Positions 42,780 to 50,887 of a stretch of DNA of 64,000 nucleotides are shown one piece after another. The translations under genes were made by a program, and so were the position numbers. The notes below the pieces were generated by a model that worked only from the letters and a program-made list of their open reading frames with translations, made no database searches and had not been told where the DNA came from. The stretch spans positions 65,046-129,045 of the forward strand of contig CAJTJA010000002.1 of the NCBI GenBank assembly GCA_910576845.1. Direction: 5' to 3'. This stretch comes from an uncultured Oscillibacter sp. (GTDB lineage: Bacteria; Bacillota; Clostridia; Oscillospirales; Oscillospiraceae). The number at the start of each line of letters is the position of its first letter. Position 1 is the first letter of the stretch.

Positions 42780-43571
42780 ATGGTAAATTTTCAATGTAAG
42801 CGCCGCTATGACTGGGAGGACTTCTTAGAGATTATGCGGCTGCTTCGTGCGCCGGGGGGCTGCCCCTGGGATGCGGAGCAGACCCATGTCTCCATTCGCC
42901 GGAATTTTCTGGAGGAGACGTATGAGGCGCTGGATGCCTTGGATCGGGACGATCCTGCCGATATGCAGGAGGAACTGGGAGATGTCCTGATGCAGGTGGC
43001 CTTTCATGCCCAGATTGAGAAGGAACGGGGCCGCTTTTCCATGGACGACGTGATTGACGGTGTGGCGCAGAAACTGGTTTACCGCCATCCCCATGTTTTT
43101 GGAAATGTGCAGGTGGAAGGCAGTGAGGCGGTTCTGGTCAATTGGGAGGCGCTGAAGCGGAAGGAAAAATCTCAGTTCACTACCGCTGACGCTATTGAGG
43201 CGGTGCCTCACACCCTGCCTGCTCTGTGGCGGGCGGAAAAGATCGGCAGCAAGACGGCCAAAGCCGGTTTTGACTGGGCGAACACAATCGGCGCTCTGGG
43301 TAAGCTGGAGGAGGAGGTCCGGGAGCTGCGGGCAGCTTTGGAGGCCGGAGATCCGCCCGATGTGCCTCATGGCGTGCGGGAGGAACTGGGGGATCTGCTT
43401 TTTATTACCGCAAAGATTGCCCAGATGTCCGGTGTGGACCCGGAGGACGCCCTTCACCGAGCCTGTGATAAGTTCGACGCCCGGTTCCGGCGGGTGGAGG
43501 GCCTGGCGGACAAGCCCTTGGCTGAATATACGGAGGCAGAGCTGGTAGAGCTGTGGCGCTCTGCAAAATAA
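42780..43571 (+). CDS. mazG: Nucleoside triphosphate pyrophosphohydrolase MazG
   Basis: 263 residues. Two MazG domains, each with the metal-binding EExxE...ExxD pattern: the first with GGCPWDAEQTHVSIRRNFLE then EELGDVLMQVAFHAQ, the second with LEEEVRELRAALE then EELGDLLFITAK. Cleans up non-canonical NTPs. The equivalent B. subtilis YabN has an extra methylase domain that is absent here. RBS AAGGCGG. Gap of 75 bases after SpoVB. Confidence 0.94.
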   Translation: MVNFQCKRRYDWEDFLEIMRLLRAPGGCPWDAEQTHVSIRRNFLEETYEALDALDRDDPADMQEELGDVLMQVAFHAQIEKERGRFSMDDVIDGVAQKLVYRHPHVFGNVQVEGSEAVLVNWEALKRKEKSQFTTADAIEAVPHTLPALWRAEKIGSKTAKAGFDWANTIGALGKLEEEVRELRAALEAGDPPDVPHGVREELGDLLFITAKIAQMSGVDPEDALHRACDKFDARFRRVEGLADKPLAEYTEAELVELWRSAK

Positions 43572-43637
43572 AAAGAGTCTTAACACGCAATTGCGTTAAG
43601 AATATAGAACACAAATGATTTCAGGAGGATACCATTC

Positions 43638-43913
43638 ATGAACAAAGCAGAACTCATCAATGTCGTTTCCGCGGCCGCGGAGGTCTCCAAGAAGGACGCC
43701 GAGACCGTCATTACCGCCACTTTGGATGCCATTACTGATGCGCTGAAGGAGGGCGAGAAGGTCCAACTGGTTGGCTTTGGCTCCTTTGAGGTGAAGAAGC
43801 GGGCGGCTCGCGTGGGCCGCAACCCCAAGACCAAGGAACCCATTGAGATTCCCGCCTCTGTCGTGCCCGTCTTCAAGGCCGGCAAGGTTTTGAAGGACAC
43901 GGTGGGCGGCTGA
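43638..43913 (+). CDS. hup: HU-family DNA-binding protein
   Basis: 91 residues. N-terminal helices (MNKAELINVVSAAAEVSKKD) and the beta arm carrying GRNPKTKEPIEIPAS, with conserved VGFGSFEVKKRAAR. A dimeric nucleoid protein that bends DNA. AGGAGG lies 7-8 bases upstream. A partial inverted repeat (CTTAAC...GTTAAG, 43579-43600) lies in the gap after mazG, and a terminator follows the gene, so hup can be expressed separately from its neighbours. Confidence 0.96.
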   Translation: MNKAELINVVSAAAEVSKKDAETVITATLDAITDALKEGEKVQLVGFGSFEVKKRAARVGRNPKTKEPIEIPASVVPVFKAGKVLKDTVGG

Positions 43914-43934
43914 ATCGGGAAAATGACTGTTTTG

Positions 43935-43962
43935 AACTGCCGGCAGGTGTCTGCCGGCAGTT
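43935..43962 (+). terminator. Rho-independent terminator after hup
   Basis: Perfect 12-bp stem AACTGCCGGCAG with a GTGT loop, then TTGCC; the stem ends in TT and reads into TTTT. Confidence 0.85.
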
Positions 43963-44040
43963 TTGCCTCTGCAATCAGTGAGCTTGGAAGACATCTTTGA
44001 TTTTTCAAATTTATCGGCGATATAATCAAAGGAGGTTTTT

Positions 44041-44283
44041 ATGCGTCTTGACAAGTATCTAAAGGTTTCGCGTCTGATTAAACGGAGAACTACTGCCAAT
44101 GAAGCCTGTGATAATGGACTGGTTTCCGTCAATGGCCGTCCAGCCCGGGCTTCCTATGAGGTGAAAATTGGAGATCAGATTTCTTTGCACATGGGAGCCC
44201 GGGAAATCACAGTGGAGGTTCTCGCTGTTCAAGAGACTGTGCGCCAGTCGGAGTCCGGATCGCTCTATAAACAACTGTCATAA
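44041..44283 (+). CDS. rqcP: S4-domain ribosome-quality-control factor RqcP (YabO)
   Basis: 80 residues, almost entirely an S4 RNA-binding domain: MRLDKYLKVSRLIKRRTTAN and LVSVNGRPARASYEVKIGD. RqcP helps tRNA translocation during alanine tailing on obstructed 50S subunits, with RqcH. AAAGGAGG lies 5 bases before the ATG. Its place before yabP is conserved in spore-formers. Confidence 0.93.
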   Translation: MRLDKYLKVSRLIKRRTTANEACDNGLVSVNGRPARASYEVKIGDQISLHMGAREITVEVLAVQETVRQSESGSLYKQLS

Positions 44284-44327
44284 TCCTGCTCTCCCGGCCA
44301 TATTCTGTGGACAGGGAGGGACGAACC

Positions 44328-44606
44328 ATGAACGATTATTCTGTGACCCAAACCGATCACCATCTGAAACTGGACGGCCGGGAGAGCTTGACCGTTTCTG
44401 GTGTGGAAGATGTGGAACGTTTCGATGAGACCGGAATCGTCATGTCTACGGTGGAGGGGACGCTGGTCATCACGGGGGAGAATCTGCGTATCGGCAAGCT
44501 GTCCCTGGATGGAGGGGAACTCCATGTAGACGGGCGGATCGATTCGCTGACATATGAGGACCAAGGTTCTGGCCGGGGTGGTTTCCTGAGCCGCCTATTC
44601 GGATAA
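44328..44606 (+). CDS. yabP: Sporulation protein YabP
   Basis: 92 residues from ATG 44328 (GGGAGGGA upstream). Contains the YabP core: LKLDGRESLTVSGVEDVERF, GTLVITGENLRIGKLSLDGG and VDGRIDSLTYED. A mother-cell protein made during sporulation. Five bases separate it from yabQ. Confidence 0.93.
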   Translation: MNDYSVTQTDHHLKLDGRESLTVSGVEDVERFDETGIVMSTVEGTLVITGENLRIGKLSLDGGELHVDGRIDSLTYEDQGSGRGGFLSRLFG

Positions 44607-44611
44607 TAGAA

Positions 44612-45256
44612 ATGGGAAACCAGGCGACTTACCAGCTTCTGGTGTTTGGACAGTCCATTTTATTAGGAGTGTCAGCCGGGGTGCTGTATGATTTGCTGCG
44701 TCCCTTTCGTGTTCGGGTTCCTCGTTTTACAGCGGCTTTGGATTGGGCTTATTGCCTGACAGTATGCGGCACGATGTTCCTTTTTCTGCTGCGCCGGGGC
44801 GCGGGGCAGCTCAGAGGATTTATCGTTTTAGGCGCAGTAGGGGGCGCAGTATTATTTTTCTGTGCTTTTTCAGAGCTGCTCCGGCCTGTGTGGGCATTTT
44901 GGGCGGACACGCTGGCCTTTTTGACGGGACTTTTGTGCCTGCCACTGAGGTGGACGAGAAATTTTTTCAAAAAAATGCTGCGCCGGGGAAAAAACCTCTT
45001 TTATTTTTGGCGCAAATGCTTTACAATAAGAAAAAGTGGGTGCAGGCCAGCAAAGGGGGGCGGCAGGAATGGCAAAGCAAAGAAAGGGACCAAGGGCTGT
45101 AAAGCTTCGGACAGGACTTTTGACAAGACTGCTGATCGTAATCCTGTTGGCCGCGCTGGCCTGCAAGGTGTACGCGCTTCAGGAGCAGGTGTCGGAGGCG
45201 GAAGCCGAAAAGGATCGGGTCGCCGCCTTGGTAGAAAGCAGGCGTCAGGAAAATGA
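44612..45256 (+). CDS. yabQ: Spore cortex biosynthesis protein YabQ, reading frame running far into divIC
   Basis: 214 codons. The first about 125 residues are YabQ: four helices, with the conserved GVSAGVLYDLLRPFR at the first. After FFKKMLRRGKNLFYFWRKCF the sequence becomes basic and low-complexity, and from 45069 it is simply the divIC coding sequence read in another frame. The 188-base overlap is much longer than usual for this pair. Either the protein has a genuine long basic tail, or a stop near 45060 has been lost by mutation or sequence error. Confidence 0.85.
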   Translation: MGNQATYQLLVFGQSILLGVSAGVLYDLLRPFRVRVPRFTAALDWAYCLTVCGTMFLFLLRRGAGQLRGFIVLGAVGGAVLFFCAFSELLRPVWAFWADTLAFLTGLLCLPLRWTRNFFKKMLRRGKNLFYFWRKCFTIRKSGCRPAKGGGRNGKAKKGTKGCKASDRTFDKTADRNPVGRAGLQGVRASGAGVGGGSRKGSGRRLGRKQASGK

Positions 45257-45371
45257 CGCTCTGGCGGCAGACATCGAAGAAGGCTGTACTTCTGAAAAAA
45301 TGCAGGAAATTGCCCGTCGGGAGCTGGGCTGGGTTCTGCCCGGTGAGTATGTGTTTGACGTTGGCAGCTAA
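45069..45371 (+). CDS. divIC: FtsB/DivIC-type septum formation initiator
   Basis: 100 residues from ATG 45069. A short basic cytoplasmic N-terminus, one membrane helix (LLTRLLIVILLAALACKVYA), and an extracellular coiled coil (LQEQVSEAEAEKDRVAALVE) ending in EIARRELGWVLPGEYVF, a typical DivIC tail. It joins the FtsL-DivIB complex in division and sporulation septation. The whole gene up to 45256 overlaps the yabQ frame. Confidence 0.93.
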   Translation: MAKQRKGPRAVKLRTGLLTRLLIVILLAALACKVYALQEQVSEAEAEKDRVAALVESRRQENDALAADIEEGCTSEKMQEIARRELGWVLPGEYVFDVGS

Positions 45372-45431
45372 GCGTACATCTTGGGGGTGTTTTCCCCGCA
45401 TGAATCAAGGGAAGGAGAAACGAAAAACCAT

Positions 45432-45896
45432 ATGGAGCCTCAGGTAGGGAGCATTCTGGAAGGCAAAGTCACCAGTATTATGAAATTTGGCGCTTTTGTA
45501 GCGCTGGAGGGCGGCGGTTCCGGGCTGGTACATATCTCGGAAATTGCCAATACTTTTGTAGAAGATGTGCATGATTTTCTTCAGACAGGGCAGACCGTAA
45601 AGGTAGTGGTTTTGTCAGCAGAAAACGGAAGGGTAAATCTCTCGATTAAAAGGGCCCTTCCACGGGAAGAACGGCGGGTTCCCAAGCCGCCCAGGGCCGT
45701 GGCGGCTCCTCGTCCGGCAGTTCCCAAGCCCGCTCAGCAGCCCTTTCAGGGGCGTGGAAGAGCTGCGCCTCTTCCGCCATCAGGAGATCAGGCGTTTGAG
45801 GACAAGCTGAAACAGTTTTTGTCCTCGTCAGAAGGGAAGATGGCAGACCTGAACCGCAGCATGGACGGCAAGCGCGGTGGAAAAAGAAGAAAATAA
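45432..45896 (+). CDS. S1 RNA-binding domain protein (YabR type)
   Basis: 154 residues from ATG 45432. The S1 domain fills residues 1-75 (VGSILEGKVTSIMKFGAFVA, GLVHISEIANTFVEDVHDFL, NGRVNLSIKRA). A Pro/Ala/Arg-rich linker and basic C-terminus (RSMDGKRGGKRRK) follow. Homologues such as YabR follow divIC in Firmicutes. The AAGGAG is 14 bases from this ATG, so an earlier start is possible, including the in-frame TTG at 45381. Confidence 0.87.
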   Translation: MEPQVGSILEGKVTSIMKFGAFVALEGGGSGLVHISEIANTFVEDVHDFLQTGQTVKVVVLSAENGRVNLSIKRALPREERRVPKPPRAVAAPRPAVPKPAQQPFQGRGRAAPLPPSGDQAFEDKLKQFLSSSEGKMADLNRSMDGKRGGKRRK

Positions 45897-45908
45897 AAAA
45901 GAAACAGA

Positions 45909-45940
45909 ATGAAAACCGCCTTTTTCCAGGCGGTTTTCAT
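45909..45940 (+). terminator. Rho-independent terminator of the yab/divIC block
   Basis: Perfect 13-bp stem ATGAAAACCGCCT (45909-45921 with 45928-45940), 6-base loop, followed by TTTGATTTTT. Confidence 0.9.
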
Positions 45941-46359
45941 TTTGATTTTTGAGGAAATAAAAAGGAGCCGCACGGCTAATCGCGTGCGGCCCAAGCGGGT
46001 GGGATATTGGAAAGCTTCCTATATCAAAATAACATGTTTTACCTTCGTTGTAAATAGGAGTTTTTGCCATTTTCTGTCTTCTTTTGCCAAAACACAGGCT
46101 GAGCTATGCTTTAAGACTGCTAAAATGCCATTTTGCGGTATTTGATTCGTGCAAATCCAGGCTTGTCCAGGAAGATAATCGAGCGAGGCTTGATTGCTCG
46201 CCGGCGGAAGCAGTTAAAGGCTGCTTCTGAGGAGGCATAGAAAATTTTTGTGAATATTTTAAAAACTGGCCGCTTTTCTCTTTCCATTTCAGCACAAATA
46301 TGTTATATTATATAAAAGAGGTTTTCCTGGTCCTCTTTCAAACGAAAGGAGCGATCTCG
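45941..46359. other. AT-rich gene-free region upstream of hpf
   Basis: 419 bases. Contains short hairpins GCCGCACG/CGTGCGGC (45967-45990) and GAAGCAG/CTGCTTC (46207-46227) and the hpf promoter. No gene supported. Confidence 0.5.
46280..46308 (+). promoter_or_regulatory. Possible promoter of hpf
   Basis: TTTCCA (46280-46285), 17 bases, TATATT (46303-46308). It lies 52 bases before the ATG. Confidence 0.45.
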
Positions 46360-46905
46360 ATGAAGTACACCTACGCTTGTAAGAAGGTCTCCCTCAACGA
46401 TTCTATCAAGGCCTATACGGAAAAGAAAATTGCCAAGCTGGAAAAGTATTTTCGGGAGGATACCACCGCGTTTGTAACATTTTCAGTGGAAAAAGACCAC
46501 CGTTGTACGGTAGAAATCACTGTTCGGAGCGGAAGTGCCCTTCTCCGGGCCCAGACAGAGGCACCGGATGGAGATATGCGCGGCGCCGTCGACGCTGCTG
46601 TGGGCTATATTGAGCGTCAAATCTTGAAGAATAAAACCAGACTGTCCAAGCGCCTGCGGAGCGAGGGTTTTCCGCCGCCCGCTCCAGCCAGTGACTTTGA
46701 TGTGGCCGAGGAAAAGGAATTTGCCGTGGTCCGTACAAAACGTTTCGCTGTCAAGCCTATGAGCACGGAAGAGGCTATTTTGCAGATGAATCTTCTGGAC
46801 CACAGTTTCTTTGTTTTCCGCAGCAGCGAGGACGACGGCTTGTGCATTGTCTATCGTCGGAAGAGCGGCGGCTATGGCCTTATTGTCACGGACGAAGAGG
46901 AATAA
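46360..46905 (+). CDS. hpf: Long-form ribosome hibernation promoting factor
   Basis: 181 residues from ATG 46360 (GAAAGGAG upstream). The N-terminal RaiA/YfiA domain (1-100: LNDSIKAYTEKKIAKLEKYF) blocks the decoding site. The C-terminal domain (about 125-181: KPMSTEEAILQMNLLDHSFF) mediates 100S ribosome dimerisation. Typical of Firmicutes. Followed by a terminator. Confidence 0.95.
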   Translation: MKYTYACKKVSLNDSIKAYTEKKIAKLEKYFREDTTAFVTFSVEKDHRCTVEITVRSGSALLRAQTEAPDGDMRGAVDAAVGYIERQILKNKTRLSKRLRSEGFPPPAPASDFDVAEEKEFAVVRTKRFAVKPMSTEEAILQMNLLDHSFFVFRSSEDDGLCIVYRRKSGGYGLIVTDEEE

Positions 46906-46916
46906 GCGCTGTTTTT

Positions 46917-46938
46917 GAAGGGGCCTTTGGGCCCCTTC
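46917..46938 (+). terminator. Rho-independent terminator after hpf
   Basis: 9-bp stem GAAGGGGCC with TTTG loop, followed by TTTGTT. Confidence 0.88.
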
Positions 46939-46998
46939 TTTGTTGCTTGCCTCAAATCGGAGGACTTGCTCTCGTGAACTGAAGACAGGTGTGTTACA

Positions 46999-48021
46999 TT
47001 GAAATTTTTAAAGTATTTTAGAGTGACTTTCCCGTTTTTGCTTTGTGTGCTGCTTTGCGGCTGTCAAAGAGGTATGATTGGCGCCACACCATCAGAACAC
47101 ACGGAGTCTGTTGTGGATGGAGAATACAGGCCATTCAATGTTCCCAGAAAAACAATGGAAAAGTTAATGGAGTTAGTGGTTGCAGAGGATGTGGATAGCA
47201 TCTGCGAGGCGTTTTCCAATAGCGCAAAAGAGAACACCAACAATCTTGATTCAGAAATTCAAGGTTTAGTCCATTTTTTGAGAGAAAATGTTGTATCCTG
47301 GGATTTCACTGGGGCTTATAGCATGGGAAACAGCCACTACGGTATGTATACGGAAATGCGGTCAGCAACATATAGTGTTCAGACAAATGGTGGAGTTTAC
47401 ACCTGTTGTATTCGTGATGTGCCAAATAATTCAGAAAATCAGAATGTAGTGGGATTTTCAAGCATCTCTATCTATCCCATAGGACTGGATATTGAATATG
47501 GTCACAGCGGACAGTATGGTAGTTTAGTCGTTTACCGAGTTGGTCAGGATACAGAGGATTTCTTAGTTGCTCCCTTGCCTATGGAAAAACTGGTAGAACT
47601 GATAGACCAAGGGGATACTGACGGCATCCTCAAAGTATTTTCCCCAGTAGTAAGGGATACCGCAAATGGATTGCAGGAAGAAGCATCGGAACTGATAAGC
47701 TTTATGGACGACAAGGTTATATCTTGGGAACCTTATACTTGGATGCAGAGCGCACAATATATCAATGGTGTCAAAGCTAACTTGCGGGAAATGTTCTTCT
47801 ACCTACACACTGACAGTGGACTATACCGATGTGATATTCGCGATATTCCAGAAGATACAAGTCAAGGAGTAAGTGCAGGAATTTACAGCATTTCAATCTT
47901 TCCTGCTTTATTCCCTGACCAGACCCCGGATCTCAATGAAACATATGATGGATATTGTACTTGGGGCCGGGAGAATATGGGCATTTCGATAGCGTATCAA
48001 CAAGAAAATCAAACCGACTAA
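46999..48021 (+). CDS. Lipoprotein with duplicated DUF5104-like domain
   Basis: 340 residues from a TTG start. Lipoprotein signal FPFLLCVLLCGC with the Cys at about 22. Two related halves: FNVPRKTMEKLMELVVAEDV and APLPMEKLVELIDQGDTDGI each begin a domain that ends in a CCIRDVP/CDIRDIP strand then SISIYP/SISIFP. This matches DUF5104, of unknown function, in tandem. Clearly more AT-rich than hpf before it, marking the start of the accessory region. Surface-located; role unknown. Confidence 0.8.
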   Translation: MKFLKYFRVTFPFLLCVLLCGCQRGMIGATPSEHTESVVDGEYRPFNVPRKTMEKLMELVVAEDVDSICEAFSNSAKENTNNLDSEIQGLVHFLRENVVSWDFTGAYSMGNSHYGMYTEMRSATYSVQTNGGVYTCCIRDVPNNSENQNVVGFSSISIYPIGLDIEYGHSGQYGSLVVYRVGQDTEDFLVAPLPMEKLVELIDQGDTDGILKVFSPVVRDTANGLQEEASELISFMDDKVISWEPYTWMQSAQYINGVKANLREMFFYLHTDSGLYRCDIRDIPEDTSQGVSAGIYSISIFPALFPDQTPDLNETYDGYCTWGRENMGISIAYQQENQTD

Positions 48022-48334
48022 AACCCACTCCTTTCGACATTGCTTCAAAGGCCGTTACCCTTGTGCTGCGCTCTCGTTCCGGCTCCGTCTGCGCCGCTTT
48101 TGTGTGCTGGATGGCAGTATTGGCGGCAGTTGCAACGAAAAATGCTCCTGTCAATCTTGGCAGGAGCGTCTTTGTATATGATATACTAATATAACAGACT
48201 TATTCGATTTTCGGGTTTGCGTATGAAGAGAATAGCTCATTTTCAAAATTACAGACTGCTATGGTGTCAATATGTTTGCTCTTCAAAAACAAAATCAGGT
48301 TTACATACTGGATATAATTCGCTTCATCTGACAC
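48022..48334. repeat. Possible dispersed-repeat or mobile-element scar, with a terminator
   Basis: The stretch 48020-48200 has the character of a non-coding dispersed element: a GC-rich block (about 48040-48130) ends in a stem GCTCCTG/CAGGAGC (48144-48150 with 48161-48167) followed by GTCTTTG. It abruptly joins AT-rich sequence. I recall similar blocks in other Clostridia but cannot verify copies here. No gene supported to 48334. Confidence 0.3.
48144..48167 (+). terminator. Possible terminator after the DUF5104-like lipoprotein gene
   Basis: 7-bp stem GCTCCTG with a 10-base loop, followed by GTCTTTG; weak T-run. Confidence 0.5.
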
Positions 48335-48702
48335 CTATGTTTCAATATCAGCATAGTATTTCCAAAACAAAAAATCGGAAGAACCTGGGAAGTATTCATC
48401 GTTATTTCGCCAATCAAATTCTAACAAGTTTGTTTGGATAGCATGTATTCCGCTTTTTCTGCCTTTCAGGTACAGACTTATTTCGATAAATAATTTATAC
48501 TGGAAACCTTGTCTTTTGCGAAAATTTTCCACTCACCATACTCTTGGATAATTGCCTGCTGAACAGCATTGGGTATGTCCCCGATGCCATATCTATCCAT
48601 TTCTATTGCACTGCCACATATATTGCAATAACTGGAAAGATGCCAACGATAAACTCCATTTTGAACAGTGTCACTACAGTATATCTTAAAGCGTTTCCAC
48701 AT
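48335..48702 (-). pseudogene. Frameshifted small gene with a Cys-pair domain
   Basis: Two overlapping minus-strand frames together look like one protein of about 120 residues. The first (from ATG 48702) has CNICGSAIEMDRYGIGDIPN and AVQQAIIQEYGEWKI, then degenerates to a stop. The next frame continues with FRKRQGFQYKLFIEISLYLK to a stop at 48335. A single frameshift near 48520 would join them. AT-rich. Original function unknown; CxxC suggests metal binding. Alternatively only the first 74-residue frame is real. Confidence 0.4.
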
Positions 48703-48740
48703 TTGCAGTCCATTTAAGTGTCATAGCGATACCCTCATTC

Positions 48741-49448
48741 CTATGACGGTCCATTCAGCCGAAACACCCACGCCTCCGGGACTGCCTCTTCGATAATTTC
48801 CCGGTTCAGATTGTACCAGCTTTCGCATTTATCCAAAATGATGGCGTCGGTGGTAACCACGTTCTTCAGGCGGGAAAGCACGCCGTCCACGCTGGGGTGC
48901 AGCTCCACCTGAACCCGGACAGAGCGGCCCTCCGCCTTGTCCAGCAGCAGTGCCCGAAGGCGTCCGGAGTTAGATACCTGTTGATCCAGGTAGAACAGGG
49001 CTTCCCTGACCCCCAGGGCCTCCAGCCGCCCCAGCAGAAGCTCCACGGCCCGTACCGTCTTATCCACGATGCGGTAGCTCCCCCGCAGTCCGGCCAGGTC
49101 CCGGATGGTGCCGTCCATCCCCTCCAGGAGCAGGGAGCCGGACAGGGCCACCTCCAGGGTGATGATGGTGTTGAAGCCGTCCAGCACAAGAGCCTCCGGC
49201 GTTTCCTGGAGCCGCTTGTACTCCCGTTCAGCCAGGGCGGCGCGGGAGGAGGTGATTCGGGCCAGGGCCAGCCGTTGGCGCTCCGAGAGCAGGTGGTGGC
49301 TGCCTACGAAGGTGGAGACGGATTTGGTGTCGTAGCCCCGGTCCAACAGGAACGCGAGCTCTTGGGCGGCGGCGTTCAGCTTGTCTGCGGCCTTGGGGCC
49401 AAATTCGGTTGTATCTTTCGGCACATAGCCACGTTTGACGGTTTCCAT
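48741..49448 (-). CDS. DUF434 domain-containing protein
   Basis: 235 residues. The N-terminal DUF434 region (AAQELAFLLDRGYDTKSVST, VGSHHLLSERQRLALAR) is followed by an alpha/beta domain with VLDGFNTIITLEVALSG and REALFYLDQQVSNSGRLRAL, resembling a PIN/nuclease-like or Rossmann layout with conserved acidic residues (LDGFNT, YLDQQ, VTTDAIILDK). Function unknown; a nuclease is a guess. GC-rich, unlike both neighbours. It starts 17 bases after the small gene upstream. Confidence 0.8.
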   Translation of the reverse strand: METVKRGYVPKDTTEFGPKAADKLNAAAQELAFLLDRGYDTKSVSTFVGSHHLLSERQRLALARITSSRAALAEREYKRLQETPEALVLDGFNTIITLEVALSGSLLLEGMDGTIRDLAGLRGSYRIVDKTVRAVELLLGRLEALGVREALFYLDQQVSNSGRLRALLLDKAEGRSVRVQVELHPSVDGVLSRLKNVVTTDAIILDKCESWYNLNREIIEEAVPEAWVFRLNGPS

Positions 49449-49465
49449 GGTGGTTTATATCCTCT

Positions 49466-49882
49466 TCACAAACCAATGTCGATTCGCAATTCTCCGTATA
49501 TCAAAATTCTTTCGCTCAACAATTTTGGTATGCGCCTCTCAAATTCGGTTGTAATAGGAACAGCATAGCCGCTTAGATTGGCTCTAATTGAAAAATTGTC
49601 GATTACTTCTATCACATCGACTACAGCTTGGATAAAGGGTGATTGAGGGATATTTTGACAATAAAACGGTTTTTCATCTGAACTTGAAAAATCATTGACA
49701 AACTCAATTTGGAGGTTTCCCTCTATCTGAGTGCCAGCAGTCCTTTTAATACTTTTACCTGAGTTGATGTATTCGTCATGCTCAATAAAACTGACAAAAA
49801 ACTCTGATTCAGAATTGATTAAGCGTATGTGGGCAATTCGTTCATATCCATCTGCCCAAATATCAAGTATGGAAAAACGCAT
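49466..49882 (-). CDS. Small immunity-like protein of unknown function
   Basis: 138 residues from ATG 49882, 7 bases after AGGAGG. An AT-rich alpha/beta protein with no signal: MRFSILDIWADGYERIAHIR, SEFFVSFIEHDEYINSGKSI, QSPFIQAVVDVIEVIDNFSI. The size, isolated position and composition are like immunity or anti-toxin-type proteins, but no family is recognised and no toxin partner is visible. Gene pair with the DUF434 gene. Confidence 0.7.
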   Translation of the reverse strand: MRFSILDIWADGYERIAHIRLINSESEFFVSFIEHDEYINSGKSIKRTAGTQIEGNLQIEFVNDFSSSDEKPFYCQNIPQSPFIQAVVDVIEVIDNFSIRANLSGYAVPITTEFERRIPKLLSERILIYGELRIDIGL

Positions 49883-50252
49883 AGCCAAACCTCCTACACC
49901 ATTCATCATGTAGCTCGTCTTTTTTCGGAAAGCTCAGTTACATGAGATTTTTTAGAGTCTATGGCAGTATATTTCAATCTCACCTGATGATAACATCCCT
50001 TGGAGAACAGCCCATACGGCTTCATCAACGGTTTCATTATTTTGGGCAAGTTCTTTTTCCATGCACCGGCGGCTTTTCTTTCTTCTCTTGTGATGATGGC
50101 TTCGTCTCTGCTCCATGGAAATCATTGCGGTAGGATTTCTGTCAGTTTATCATATCTTCCGTCAGATTTCCAGTGGCATGTAAAAAACAGGATTGTCGAA
50201 ACCCTATTGACGGATTATAATGTAGCCAGCTTTTTTTGAGGAGGATCACCTT
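49883..50252. other. AT-rich stretch without a supported gene
   Basis: 370 bases holding only short open frames without ribosome sites. It separates the minus-strand DUF434 pair from the plus-strand chaperone cluster. The only clear signal is GAGGAGG at 50238-50244, serving the frameshifted gene that follows. Confidence 0.4.
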
Positions 50253-50848
50253 ATGAGCACCTGGCGGGAGAAGGGCACCGCGCTGCTGGCATCGTTGGCA
50301 GAAACACCAAATCCCGGTGTCCGCGGCGTCAGAATCGGGGGCTGTCTGCGGGCTTGTCCGCAGAGACCATCGGCTCACATTGTACGAGCAGTATGTTCTG
50401 GAGACGGAAAAGCTCTCTTGCGAACGGCTGGCTTGGACACAGCCGGACTGGTCCCGCCGGGCGGACATCTCTGATCTGATCAAAGTGCTGAATTTGAAGA
50501 TAATGACGCTGCGATTCCAAGAAAAAGAGGCGGCTGAGATGTGGGACGCCTGGAACTTGGAAACATACCGGCTGAACCAGGAAAAGCGGCCCCATTATAT
50601 CCTGGACGACTGCCTCACCTTCCTCCGCGCCGAGGGGAATCCCGATGCCCCGGCAAAGCTGCTGGTGATGCGCCGGAGCAGGCGGCGGCCTTTCGATAAG
50701 GGCCCTTACCACGATGAGCACTACCCCGGTGAGCAGTGCGCCTATGAGGAGCTGCTGCTTCAGGACCGGTTTTTTCCAGGCGGAAGACAAATAAATACGC
50801 GGTGAGATCGAGGAACTGCTTGTGGAGCTGTACCTGCTCCAAGAGTAA
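50253..50848 (+). pseudogene. Frameshifted gene preceding the Hsp70/J-protein cluster
   Basis: ATG 50253 has a strong GAGGAGG, but the reading frame changes twice. MSTWREKGTALLASLAETPN is in frame 1. The main body (RRDHRLTLYEQYVLETEKLS, EMWDAWNLETYRLNQEKRPH, LLVMRRSRRRPFDKGPYHDE) is in frame 2 and ends at 50805. A helical tail (GEIEELLVELYLLQE) is in frame 3 and ends at 50848. Together they make about 195 residues. It ends 40 bases before the Hsp70 gene, so it was probably an operon member. Family not recognised. Confidence 0.55.
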
Positions 50849-50887
50849 ATGGGCAGTCCGGCATTACATAAAAGAGGAGATTGAACC

